Shown here piece by piece: positions 25,876 to 34,439 of a stretch of DNA of 64,000 nt. Made by a program: the position numbers and the translations under genes. The notes under the pieces are model-generated. The model made no database searches, was not told the origin of the DNA, and worked only from the letters and a program-made list of their open reading frames with translations. Positions within the stretch are counted from its first letter, which is position 1, and each line of letters begins with the position of its first letter. The stretch is from NCBI GenBank assembly GCA_946557105.1, contig CAMNSZ010000004.1:172987-236986 (forward strand), read 5' to 3'. This DNA comes from an uncultured Lachnospiraceae bacterium (GTDB lineage: Bacteria > Bacillota > Clostridia > Lachnospirales > Lachnospiraceae).

Positions 25876-26574
25876 ATGGATGCTCATATAATGCAGGCAT
25901 TAATAGAAAAAAGGGAGGAAGTCAGATTTGCTTTTTCGACTGTTGATGTCAGCAGGATTTTAATTTTGGCGCCGCACCCGGATGATGAAACGCTTGGATG
26001 CGGAGGCGTTATATCCCTTTTTAAGCAAAAGGATATTGAGGTTCATATAGCGCTATTTACAAATGGTGAAAAAGGGGGCAGGGAGAAGAATATTGCCAAG
26101 ATAAGACGGGCAGAATTTTTAGAGGCATGTAATTTAATGGGTGTGGATAACCTGTATTTTCTTGAACATAGGGATGGGGAATTAAGCGCTCAACCGGATT
26201 TGTTGAGTGAAGAAATGAAAGGGCTTTTGGATAGTATTCAGCCGCAATATGTTTTTACTCCGTATATATTTGACGCTTCCCGCGACCACAGTACGATTGC
26301 CGAAGCAGCCATAAAGGTCATACCGGCGAAAACGTCGCTATTTATGTATGAAGTATGGACGCCAATTCTGTATCCTGATTATTACATTAATGTTACGCCC
26401 TTTTATGAGAAAAAACGGGAAGCAATGCAATGCTATAAATCTCAGGAACGGACTTATAAGCTATGTGCCAAGACGGAAGCAATCAACCGTATGAGAGCCG
26501 TCTTATCCATGCACAGACGTAGTTTATATATGGAATGCTTTAGACTGTATAAGGGCGTAATAAATAATACATAG
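25876..26574 (+). CDS. PIG-L/LmbE-family deacetylase
   Basis: A 232-residue zinc-dependent N-deacetylase. The metal motif PHPDDETLGCGG lies near residues 34-45, and the third ligand His is in SRDHSTIAEA. Relatives remove N-acetyl groups from GlcNAc-linked metabolites (mycothiol, bacillithiol, teicoplanin and aminoglycoside pathways). In this cluster the likely substrate is a sugar-conjugated intermediate made by the GT2, exposing an amine. Start ATG after a weak GGGG-type site. No signal peptide. Confidence 0.85.
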   Translation: MDAHIMQALIEKREEVRFAFSTVDVSRILILAPHPDDETLGCGGVISLFKQKDIEVHIALFTNGEKGGREKNIAKIRRAEFLEACNLMGVDNLYFLEHRDGELSAQPDLLSEEMKGLLDSIQPQYVFTPYIFDASRDHSTIAEAAIKVIPAKTSLFMYEVWTPILYPDYYINVTPFYEKKREAMQCYKSQERTYKLCAKTEAINRMRAVLSMHRRSLYMECFRLYKGVINNT

Positions 26575-26638
26575 AACAAAATTCATTATTGAATCAGATA
26601 CATATAAATCACAAATTATTTAAGAAGGGAGGCATCAT

Positions 26639-28234
26639 TTGAAAATAGCATTAGTTGTTACGCTCGGCGGAGATTTAGTCAGGTCAACGGAGCACTTAGG
26701 AGTTGCATATATCGCCGCAGTGCTTCGCAAGGAAGGGTATTATGTAGAAATTTTTGAAATAAACGAAAAAATCATTGATGATGTTGAAAAATATAAGAGT
26801 CTGTTTACGTCAGCATTTGAAATTGTCGGCTTTACGACAACATGTATCACTCTCAAGGACGTGAACCGTCTGGCGCATAAGGTCAGGCAATATAGTCCTG
26901 CATCATGTATCGTATATGGGGGGCATATGGCTACATTTACCAGACAAGCATTGTTTGACTCGGTACCCTATGTGGATGTTTCCATTCTGGGGGAGGGAGA
27001 GTACACATTTCTGGAGCTGGTAAGATGCATGGAGAAGCATGGAGATTTACATAGTGTGAAAGGAATTATTTTCAAGGAAAAGGGTCGTGTTTATGAGAAT
27101 GAAGAGAGAGAATTAATAGAGGATTTGGATGAGCTGCCGTTTCCTGTGAGGGATGAATTTGAGCAGCATGGCGGACAATATATTAGATTGTCCACAAGCA
27201 GAGGCTGTTTAGGGAGCTGTGGATTTTGCAGTAATTTTGTGGGACGCCGCCAAAAGGGAAAGCGTTGGAGAGGCAGGAGTCCTCAAAATGTAGTTGATGA
27301 AATTGAAATGCTTGTAAGAAAATACAAATTTAAAACATTTGATTTTGTCGATTCCACGTTTGAAGATCCGGGGCAGTTCGGGAAGCGGAGAATAGAGGAG
27401 ATTGCAGAAAAAATTATAGAGCGTAAATTAAACATTTTCTATAACTGTTGTTTCCGTGCGGAGAATTGGAGCATTGAAGACAGAAGTCTGTTAGGCCTGC
27501 TTGTAGAATCCGGTTTAGAAAAGGTAAATATCGGATTTGAAGCGGGTAATGACAGGGGGCTGGAGATACTTAATAAGAGGGCCAGAGTCGTAGATAATAA
27601 TCGGGTAATCTCTCTGCTGAGGGAGTTCCCCCAGATATATTTAACCTTTGGATTTATTATGCTACATCCATATTCTACAAAAGAGGATTTGTATGATAAT
27701 GCCGCTTTCTTACATAATACAGGATTCGGACAGGTGATAAGGCACTATTTTTGGCGTCTTGAGGTATATCCCGATACATTGCTGGAAAAAAGGCTGCAGG
27801 AGGACGGACTTATCGACAAAGAATATAATATATGCGACGGTATGTATATGTACCATTTTGCAAATAAGGAGGTGTCGGTTTTTGAAAATATTTTTAAAGA
27901 GATGTTGACATTAAAATCAATTTGGGATTTTGAAATATTTGACATATTAGTACATACGTTTATCATACGCTTGCAGAAACGCTATTTTGATGATCCGGTA
28001 AAAGAGCGAATAGACGATTTTAGTTCCTTTGTTACCAAAATACGCAACAATATGCAGGATTATAATTATCAATTTTTCTTAGACTTACTCGATAACGTAG
28101 AACAATACGATATAGCGTACAAGAAGCAGGAGCTGGACGAGTTTATCAAAAGCAGTACGCGTCTGATAGAGCAGCATCAGTATCGGTTAGGTAAGGAAAT
28201 GATCTCTCAAGGCTATGACATTAATGTAAAATAG
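26639..28234 (+). CDS. cobalamin-binding radical SAM enzyme (class B type)
   Basis: A 531-residue protein: N-terminal B12-binding Rossmann domain (~1-150, VYGGHMATF and LGEGEYTF), radical SAM domain with CLGSCGFC near residue 190 (CxxxCxxC), and a ~130-residue C-terminal helical domain. This architecture covers class B radical SAM methyltransferases and BchE/oxetanocin-like rearrangement enzymes, acting on unreactive carbon or phosphinate centres. The start is TTG after AAGGGAGG with 6-base spacing, encoding MKIALVVTLGG. The next gene is the ACP, so a carrier-bound substrate is possible. Confidence 0.85.
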   Translation: MKIALVVTLGGDLVRSTEHLGVAYIAAVLRKEGYYVEIFEINEKIIDDVEKYKSLFTSAFEIVGFTTTCITLKDVNRLAHKVRQYSPASCIVYGGHMATFTRQALFDSVPYVDVSILGEGEYTFLELVRCMEKHGDLHSVKGIIFKEKGRVYENEERELIEDLDELPFPVRDEFEQHGGQYIRLSTSRGCLGSCGFCSNFVGRRQKGKRWRGRSPQNVVDEIEMLVRKYKFKTFDFVDSTFEDPGQFGKRRIEEIAEKIIERKLNIFYNCCFRAENWSIEDRSLLGLLVESGLEKVNIGFEAGNDRGLEILNKRARVVDNNRVISLLREFPQIYLTFGFIMLHPYSTKEDLYDNAAFLHNTGFGQVIRHYFWRLEVYPDTLLEKRLQEDGLIDKEYNICDGMYMYHFANKEVSVFENIFKEMLTLKSIWDFEIFDILVHTFIIRLQKRYFDDPVKERIDDFSSFVTKIRNNMQDYNYQFFLDLLDNVEQYDIAYKKQELDEFIKSSTRLIEQHQYRLGKEMISQGYDINVK

Positions 28235-28261
28235 AAAAATTAAGGAAGAAAGAGGTAAGAT

Positions 28262-28516
28262 ATGAGCTACGAAGAGATTAAGAACAAATTAAAGGATATT
28301 TTGGTTGAAATATTGATATTGGAAAAGACAAGTGATGAAATAATCGGAGAAGATTTGATAAGTGAACTTGGGATTAATTCTATAGATGCAATTTCTATTT
28401 TTATCGAAATAGAAGATACATTTAATATTGTTATAGAAGATGAGAACTTAAATGCATCCTTGATTGCAAATCTTGATAATACTGTAAAATTTGTATATGA
28501 TAAGCTGAATCAGTGA
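28262..28516 (+). CDS. acyl carrier protein
   Basis: An 84-residue acidic four-helix carrier protein. The phosphopantetheine Ser is Ser40 in LGINSIDAI; the residue before it is Asn rather than the usual Asp. It is surrounded by biosynthetic genes rather than fatty-acid genes, so it probably carries the acid activated by the AMP ligase. No phosphopantetheinyl transferase gene is in the window, so a host enzyme must activate it. ATG with AAGAGG upstream. Confidence 0.88.
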   Translation: MSYEEIKNKLKDILVEILILEKTSDEIIGEDLISELGINSIDAISIFIEIEDTFNIVIEDENLNASLIANLDNTVKFVYDKLNQ

Positions 28517-28544
28517 CATGATATGACGACGGACGGGGGCAGGT

Positions 28545-29810
28545 ATGAAAGAGATAGTATGTATATGTGAAGGTATATCCTATGAATTACTAAATAAATA
28601 TTTAGAGGAGGGCAGTTTGCCAAATATCAAGAGACTGGTATCGGAAGGAAATTTTGGCGAGCTGCAATGTAATGAAATTCCATATGAAGCATCATGCCTG
28701 ACCACTGCGTTGTCAGGAGTAAGCGTAAAAGAACACGGAATAATATCTTATTGGAATGCTAAATCCTATGAGTATATACCTGTAGAGTGGAATTCGGAAG
28801 ATATAAAACAGTATATGTTTTGGAATAAAGATGAATATAAGAACAATCGATATGCGCTCATAAATTTGTTCGGTACACAACCCACATATGAAATAGACGG
28901 ATACATGCTTTCTTATTCTATGGATAAGAATTTGCGGTATTCTTATCCGAAAGATTTGCTGAATAAGCTAAATAAAAAAAGATTGCCTTATGTGCAGGAT
29001 ACATGTGCATTCTTTAATCCCAAAACGGATTTAAAGCAATTTTGTCTTGACGTCCTAAGAATTGACCAATTAAGAAAAAATGTTTTTATAAATTTATTGC
29101 AGGATAATATTGACGTAGGGATTGTCAATTTTACTGCTATCGATCGCTTAAGTCATTTTAGTTTTCATGAAGTGTATCAGAAAGAAAGCAAGGATACATA
29201 TTTATATCAGGCATATAAGCAATGCGATGAGTTCATCGGAGAATTAATGGAATTTGCAGATAAAAAGTCGGCAAAGTTTATTCTTTTTTCCGAAATAGGC
29301 TTCGGCGCCTTGCTTAAGTTTGTAAGAATTAATGATTATTTGTGTCAGACCAATTTTATGAAGAGGAATGACGTCGGAGAGGAAATTCAATGGAAAGAGA
29401 CGCTTGCTTTTGAGACGGTACAGGGCAGCCATGGGGTGAACATCAATTTAAAGACCGCTTTCAGAGACGGATGTGTGAGTATTGACGAATATGACGACGT
29501 GATTCGGGATGTGATGGATAATTTAAAGAAAATGAGGAATCCGCATTGCGACCAGCCAATGTTTAGTGATGTTATACGGGGCAGGGATTATTCGGATTCC
29601 AAGTATATTCCGGATATTCTGGTAGTGCCATACGACTGGAGATATTTGCCTTATGGCGATGCATACTGGGCGAATCATGTATCACGCGATTGTCAGACCG
29701 GATGGCACAGGGCAAATTCTTTTTGGGCAACGCTGGATAAGCAGGCAGAAGAATTTCCTATAAAGAGTTTACAGGATATAGCGGAATATATAAAAGCCAA
29801 TGCTATATAA
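28545..29810 (+). CDS. alkaline-phosphatase-superfamily protein 3, active site degenerate
   Basis: A 421-residue homologue of the two phosphodiesterase-like proteins, recognised by LPNIKRLVSEGNFG, KEHGIISYW, AIDRLSHF and GSHGVNI. Key positions have changed: the first metal Asp is Glu (CEGISYE), the nucleophile region reads IPYEASCLTT with no Thr/Ser where expected, and SDHG is SEIG. It may be a non-catalytic partner of paralogues 1 or 2 or have a new chemistry. The reading frame is intact with a clean start (GGGGGCAGGT ATG), so it is not simply decaying. Confidence 0.75.
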   Translation: MKEIVCICEGISYELLNKYLEEGSLPNIKRLVSEGNFGELQCNEIPYEASCLTTALSGVSVKEHGIISYWNAKSYEYIPVEWNSEDIKQYMFWNKDEYKNNRYALINLFGTQPTYEIDGYMLSYSMDKNLRYSYPKDLLNKLNKKRLPYVQDTCAFFNPKTDLKQFCLDVLRIDQLRKNVFINLLQDNIDVGIVNFTAIDRLSHFSFHEVYQKESKDTYLYQAYKQCDEFIGELMEFADKKSAKFILFSEIGFGALLKFVRINDYLCQTNFMKRNDVGEEIQWKETLAFETVQGSHGVNINLKTAFRDGCVSIDEYDDVIRDVMDNLKKMRNPHCDQPMFSDVIRGRDYSDSKYIPDILVVPYDWRYLPYGDAYWANHVSRDCQTGWHRANSFWATLDKQAEEFPIKSLQDIAEYIKANAI

Positions 29811-29835
29811 TTTAAAAAGATAAGGGGGGATATGC

Positions 29836-30813
29836 TTGCTTATATTAGGCGTGGGGGGATCAAATCATGATTATTCCGCTTGTCTTACAAGGGATAACGA
29901 GATTTTGTACATGATTGAGGATGAACGTATTACCAGAAAGAAAAACGCAAGAGGGCTGGGAACCGATATAGCAAAGGGGTTTTCTAGAAAATATTGTCTG
30001 AGCGAGGCTGGGATAGAATTGCCGGACGTAGATATGATAGTGTCAAATGACCTGATTCATCCGGCAATTTTGTTCCGTTTAGATAATGTTAAGATGATTG
30101 ACCACCATCTGGCGCATTCGGCAAGTACATTTTTTTGTTCGCCGTTTGAAGACGCCGCTATATTGGTAGTTGATTCCGTCGGCAGCAAGCGTGTATATGA
30201 CGATAAGATTACATATAATACGGTTTCATTTTACTATGGAAGCGGCAATCATATATTTGAAATTAAGAAAATAGAAGGAAGAAATCTACAAGGCACTGAT
30301 TATGTAGAAAATTCTTTGGGAATATTTTATACATTGATTACGGAAGCAATCGGATTTAAAGAATTGGAAGAAGGAAAGACTATGGGCTTGGCGCCCTATG
30401 GTACAAGCCAATTTTATAATGAATTAAGCCGTTGTATATATTATGCCGGCAACGGAAAAATAGAAATGTCATTGCAAAGTATAGAACATCTAAGAGGGTA
30501 TAAAAACAGAATAAATAATATTCCTGCGGAAGGGGAACGTAATCAGGCGAGAAAAGACTTGGCGTTTAGCGCCCAAAAAATATTGGAAGAGCTCATGACA
30601 GAACTTTGCATTTATGTAAAAGAGCAGACCAATGCAAAAAAGCTATGTCTGGCGGGCGGGGTAGCATTGAACAGTGTAGCGAATTATAAAATATACAAAA
30701 AGAAGATATTTGAACAAATTTTTATTCAGCCGGCGGCGGGAGATAACGGAACATCTATCGGCAGCGCGCTGTACGGATATTATGAAATATGCGGAAACAA
30801 AAGATGTTTATAA
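29836..30813 (+). CDS. carbamoyltransferase N-terminal domain (NodU/CmcH family), split
   Basis: A 325-residue protein equal to the Kae1/YrdC-like N-terminal part of O-carbamoyltransferases: GVGGSNHDYSACL at the start, metal-binding HHLAHSAST, LAPYG, and LAGGVALNSVAN. It starts with TTG after AAGGGGGG. It ends at TAA 30811 exactly at the domain junction, and the downstream frame is the same. The family transfers carbamoyl from carbamoyl phosphate via carbamoyl-AMP to a hydroxyl. The protein would need the next ORF to be complete. Confidence 0.82.
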   Translation: MLILGVGGSNHDYSACLTRDNEILYMIEDERITRKKNARGLGTDIAKGFSRKYCLSEAGIELPDVDMIVSNDLIHPAILFRLDNVKMIDHHLAHSASTFFCSPFEDAAILVVDSVGSKRVYDDKITYNTVSFYYGSGNHIFEIKKIEGRNLQGTDYVENSLGIFYTLITEAIGFKELEEGKTMGLAPYGTSQFYNELSRCIYYAGNGKIEMSLQSIEHLRGYKNRINNIPAEGERNQARKDLAFSAQKILEELMTELCIYVKEQTNAKKLCLAGGVALNSVANYKIYKKKIFEQIFIQPAAGDNGTSIGSALYGYYEICGNKRCL

Positions 30814-30837
30814 AGCATGGGTTATGGAGGAGGGGAA

Positions 30838-31473
30838 ATGTTTAGTCCATATTTGGGAAAAAAATATTCGGAAGAGGATATTATGACGGCTGCAAGGAGG
30901 CATAAGGAGCATGTTTCTATTACTCGGTGCGATAATGTATATCGACATGCCGCAGATTCCATTGCAAAAAAGAAAATTGTAGGTTGGTTTCAGGGAAGAA
31001 GCGAATGTGGACCTCGCGCTTTAGGAAACAGAAGTATTCTGGCGGATGCAAGAGATAAAAATATGAAGGATCATGTCAATGCAAAAGTAAAGTTTAGGGA
31101 AGCATTCAGACCTTTTGCGCCTTCCGTTTTATGGGAGCATCAGCAAGAATACTTTGATTTGGATGTGCCCTCTCCCTATATGCTGATGGTATCGGATATT
31201 CTGCCGGATAAGCAGCAGATCATTCCCGCCGTTACGCATGTAGATGGTACGGGAAGACTGCAGACATGCATGAAAGAGTTAAATCCACAATATTATGCAT
31301 TGATTGAAGAATTTTATAATATCACGGGGGTTCCGGTGATACTCAATACATCGTTCAATATTCAGGGGGAGCCCATCGTGGAAACTCCGGAAGATGCAAT
31401 TTTGTGCTTTATTAATACAGAGATTGATATATTGTACATACATCAATTCTGTATACAAAAGACAGATATTTAA
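30838..31473 (+). CDS. carbamoyltransferase C-terminal domain, split
   Basis: The C-terminal carbamoyltransferase domain: LGKKYSEEDI, the substrate-binding GRSECGPRALGNRSIL, FRPFAPSVL and NTSFNIQGEPIVETP. It lies in the same frame as the preceding ORF, separated only by TAA at 30811. The ATG at 30838 has GGAGGAGGGG directly upstream at ideal spacing and begins at the natural domain boundary; the ATG at 30817 lacks this. This suggests two separately translated subunits rather than a simple nonsense mutation. Confidence 0.8.
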   Translation: MFSPYLGKKYSEEDIMTAARRHKEHVSITRCDNVYRHAADSIAKKKIVGWFQGRSECGPRALGNRSILADARDKNMKDHVNAKVKFREAFRPFAPSVLWEHQQEYFDLDVPSPYMLMVSDILPDKQQIIPAVTHVDGTGRLQTCMKELNPQYYALIEEFYNITGVPVILNTSFNIQGEPIVETPEDAILCFINTEIDILYIHQFCIQKTDI

Positions 31474-31526
31474 GGCTGGGGGCTAAGTTTTAATTTCGAC
31501 AGTTCGGGGCTAAGGTAAAAATTTGA

Positions 31527-31779
31527 ATGCTAGAGGAAAGTGAAATAAACAACATGGGGATTCAGCTGCTATACGCTACGTTGACACGATTGAAACAGTA
31601 TGAGGAATTTTTAGGAATAGACAGGATTTATCAATATTTATGTGAACATATCAACAACCATAGAGCTTTCCGGATAGGAAGCAGAGGGTGCTTATAAGGT
31701 TTTGCATGAGACAGGCGCGGATTCATATGACATACAATTATGCGTCGGAAAAAGCAGCTTATTATCCCTGTTGTTCTAA
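31527..31779 (+). pseudogene. broken ORF fragments after the carbamoyltransferase
   Basis: A 56-codon ORF (31527-31697, beginning MLEESEINNMGIQLL) is followed in another frame by a fragment containing AYKVLHETGADSYDIQLCV and ending at a stop near 31779. The pieces look like one frameshifted gene. Family not recognised. The rest of 31474-31847 shows no other feature. Confidence 0.35.
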
Positions 31780-31847
31780 AAGGGTGTATTTAACGATTGA
31801 TTTGAGTGGGCGCTGCAGGCCGCAGATTGGGGTAGGAAGGAAAATTT

Positions 31848-32957
31848 ATGATTATAAATAATAAAACGGTGCAGGAATATACAGAGAAATTAAGCAGGCT
31901 GGTTCAGGAGGATTATTCTATTAATGAAAACGAAGTTGCAGGAATATTGATGCAAATTGGCAATAAAGTAGAAATGGATAGGTTATATTATTCAAATATG
32001 ATGTTCTTATCCATCACAGTTCTCTTAGAGCTGCTTTATAGGGATCAGCTTATATTATTGGAGGATACCGTACGTTTTAAGGAAGATTGTACGGTCGATA
32101 TACATACCGTTAATGTGCCGCTTAATGTTATAGATGCCGGCAGAGATTCCACAGTAGCGGACCCGGCGTATGATTTTATAAGGAATCGTGAATCAGCTCC
32201 AAACGAGTTATATTATCAAAGCTATAATACATATGAAAGTTTAATACGCAGACAAAGAATTATGGAATCCTTTGGCGACCACCATAACAAGTCAATTTTG
32301 TTTCTAGGAGACGATGAATTATTTTGTGTATATTACGCTCTGCATTCTCAGGCAAAAAGAATTGCAGTGTTAGATATTGACCGTTCATTATTACAGAAGG
32401 TTAATGAAGCAAATGAAAAATTCCATCTGAATATTGAAGTGTATGAGTGCGATTTAGTAAAGGAATTTCCGAAGGAATTGCATCATCAGTTTGACGTCTT
32501 TTTTGCAAGCGGATTAAAAGATTTAGGCGGTATTCTCCTATTTATTTATTCGGGCTTGCTGTCTTTGAACGAATCCCTTGTGTCATCGGGATATTTTACC
32601 TTCTATGAATATAATGCCTCGGACCAGAAGTGTAGATATATGTATGATTTGGAAACGAAGCTATTGCAGGAGGGAGTAATCTTAGATCATATTTCTGTTT
32701 GCGATCAGGGAATGATTCCGCCAAGCGCATTAGAAAAAATAAGGCATCAGATTGAAAAAGAACCATATTTTACAAAATATCCGGCGCAAAAAACAGAGAT
32801 TATCAAGTTTTTAAGGGAAAAGAATGTTTTTTCGGCAGATCCTCAATTTCCGCTGTTTTCCGTAAGACCTATTAAAATTGCACGAGTAAGAAGAGCTTTT
32901 CTGGCGCCTCAAATTGAAAAGAAATTGAATATATTGAGAAGATTTTCAAAGACTTAA
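31848..32957 (+). CDS. branched-chain polyamine synthase-like (BpsA/DUF43) protein
   Basis: A 369-residue protein with a ~130-residue N-terminal helical/winged-helix region and a C-terminal Rossmann aminopropyltransferase-like domain: LFLGDDEL at ~151-158, VLDIDRSLL and the strand YECDLVKEFP. GDDEL plus LDIDRSLL is the signature of the N4-bis(aminopropyl)spermidine synthase family, which transfers aminopropyl from decarboxylated SAM. In those enzymes GDDD is catalytic; here GDDE. In this cluster it may attach an aminopropyl or related group. Start ATG follows GGAAGG. Confidence 0.6.
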   Translation: MIINNKTVQEYTEKLSRLVQEDYSINENEVAGILMQIGNKVEMDRLYYSNMMFLSITVLLELLYRDQLILLEDTVRFKEDCTVDIHTVNVPLNVIDAGRDSTVADPAYDFIRNRESAPNELYYQSYNTYESLIRRQRIMESFGDHHNKSILFLGDDELFCVYYALHSQAKRIAVLDIDRSLLQKVNEANEKFHLNIEVYECDLVKEFPKELHHQFDVFFASGLKDLGGILLFIYSGLLSLNESLVSSGYFTFYEYNASDQKCRYMYDLETKLLQEGVILDHISVCDQGMIPPSALEKIRHQIEKEPYFTKYPAQKTEIIKFLREKNVFSADPQFPLFSVRPIKIARVRRAFLAPQIEKKLNILRRFSKT

Positions 32958-33084
32958 AAATATCGCTATAGAAGCTAAATATGAATCTTTGTTGCCGGAA
33001 TATACTTTAGTCAGCTACGGCTGAAAAAGTAATGAGTTAACAACTTAAAAGACAAATTAATTATCGGAAAAGGAAGGGAAGATT

Positions 33085-33365
33085 ATGAAATATGAGTGGA
33101 TAGATGAATATCTTATGAATAAAAAAGGTGTAGAAAAGGATTTGCAAGAGGGCTGGAACCTATGCGAGGTGGAGCGTTAAGAAAACAATATAAGGATATT
33201 ATACCGGGGTACTATGCAAATAAGCTGCATTGGAATTCTATTGCGGCAGCTGGCGAAGTACCCGACGATTTAATGAAGGACATGCTGGATGAGTCTTATC
33301 ATCTGATATTCGGCAGCTTAAGCAAAAAGAAGCAGGCGGAAATATTAGAGACAGAACAGCATTAG
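33085..33365 (+). pseudogene. MmcQ/YjbR (DUF419) pseudogene with internal deletion
   Basis: The first 31 codons (MKYEWIDEYLMNKKGVEKDL..) are the usual N-terminus of a YjbR-family protein and 33162-33365 encode its usual C-terminus (IIPGYYANKLHWNS, GEVPDDLMKDML). They are in different frames and about 40 residues between them are missing, so the gene is broken. It lies between the DUF43 gene and the sulfate-binding protein gene. Confidence 0.75.
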
Positions 33366-33376
33366 AGGAGAAACTA

Positions 33377-34387
33377 ATGAAAAACATAAAAAGGATATTA
33401 GAGTGTATTTTTTTAACATTGATATTTGTTTTATCCGGTTGCACATATAGAAATATGAACGAAGAGTTAACGATATATAATGTTTCATATGATTCAACCA
33501 GAGAATTATATGAAGCGTATAATACCCTTTTTTTATCTTATTATGAAGAGAAGACAGGACAGAGATTAAAGGTGTTACAATCCCATGGAGGCTCCGGGAG
33601 TCAGGCGCGCTCTGTGATAGAAGGCGCAAATGCGGATGTTGTCACATTGGCTCTGGCACATGATATCACGCTGATAGAAGAGGCGGGCTTAATAGATAAA
33701 GGCTGGTATGACGAGCTGGAAGGTCATTCTTCACCATATACGTCGACAATCGTATTTGTGGTTCATAAAAACAATCCAAAACAGATTTGCGATTGGGATG
33801 ATTTGATTGCAAACGATATTGAAATTGTTACGCCGGATCCGAAGTCATCGGGGGGCGCATGCTGGAATTTTCTTGCTGCATGGTATTATGCCCAGCAATT
33901 ATATAATAATCAAGAGCAGACGGAGGGGTTTGTCAGAAGCTTGTATAAAAATGTTCTCGTAATGGACGCCAGCGCCAGAACCGCCGCCACCACATTTGTC
34001 GAAAACGGACAAGGGGATGTGTTAATTGCTTGGGAGAATGACGCTATCGTCGTATGCGAGGAGTATCCGGACGAATATGAGATTATCATTCCGAGCGTAA
34101 GTATATTGGCGCAGCCAAGTGTAGCGGCAGTTGATTATAATGTAAAAAGAAACGGAACGGAACAAATCGCCAATGAGTATTTGAAATACTTATATTCTGA
34201 CGAAGCGCAATATTTATTTGCCGAATACGGCTTTAGACCAAGCAGTCAAAAAATACTTAACGAGTATTCAGACCGATTTAATCAGGATATGAAGCTGTGT
34301 ACTATTGATGATTTTGGAGGCTGGGAAGCGGTCTACCAAAAGTTTTTTAAGGACGGCGGTATTTTTGACCTTATTTATAATGAGTAA
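33377..34387 (+). CDS. sbp: sulfate-binding lipoprotein of ABC importer
   Basis: A 336-residue periplasmic-type binding protein anchored as a lipoprotein: signal peptide with lipobox LSGC. Sbp/CysP hallmarks follow: YDSTRELYEAYN, SHGGSGSQARSVIEGANADVVTLA and DPKSSGGACWNFLAAW. These residues bind the fully dehydrated sulfate (or thiosulfate) ion. It is the first gene of sbp-cysT-cysW-cysA, with GAGGAG upstream. Its place inside a biosynthetic island argues for dedicated sulfate supply. Confidence 0.92.
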   Translation: MKNIKRILECIFLTLIFVLSGCTYRNMNEELTIYNVSYDSTRELYEAYNTLFLSYYEEKTGQRLKVLQSHGGSGSQARSVIEGANADVVTLALAHDITLIEEAGLIDKGWYDELEGHSSPYTSTIVFVVHKNNPKQICDWDDLIANDIEIVTPDPKSSGGACWNFLAAWYYAQQLYNNQEQTEGFVRSLYKNVLVMDASARTAATTFVENGQGDVLIAWENDAIVVCEEYPDEYEIIIPSVSILAQPSVAAVDYNVKRNGTEQIANEYLKYLYSDEAQYLFAEYGFRPSSQKILNEYSDRFNQDMKLCTIDDFGGWEAVYQKFFKDGGIFDLIYNE

Positions 34388-34439
34388 GGGATTGTGCGGG
34401 GTGACTGTGTGATTTGAGACTCTGACATGGAGGATAAGT

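Noticed and set aside
23553..28516. NRPS or PKS module
   Set aside because: Only a stand-alone ligase and a free carrier protein are present; no condensation or ketosynthase domain.
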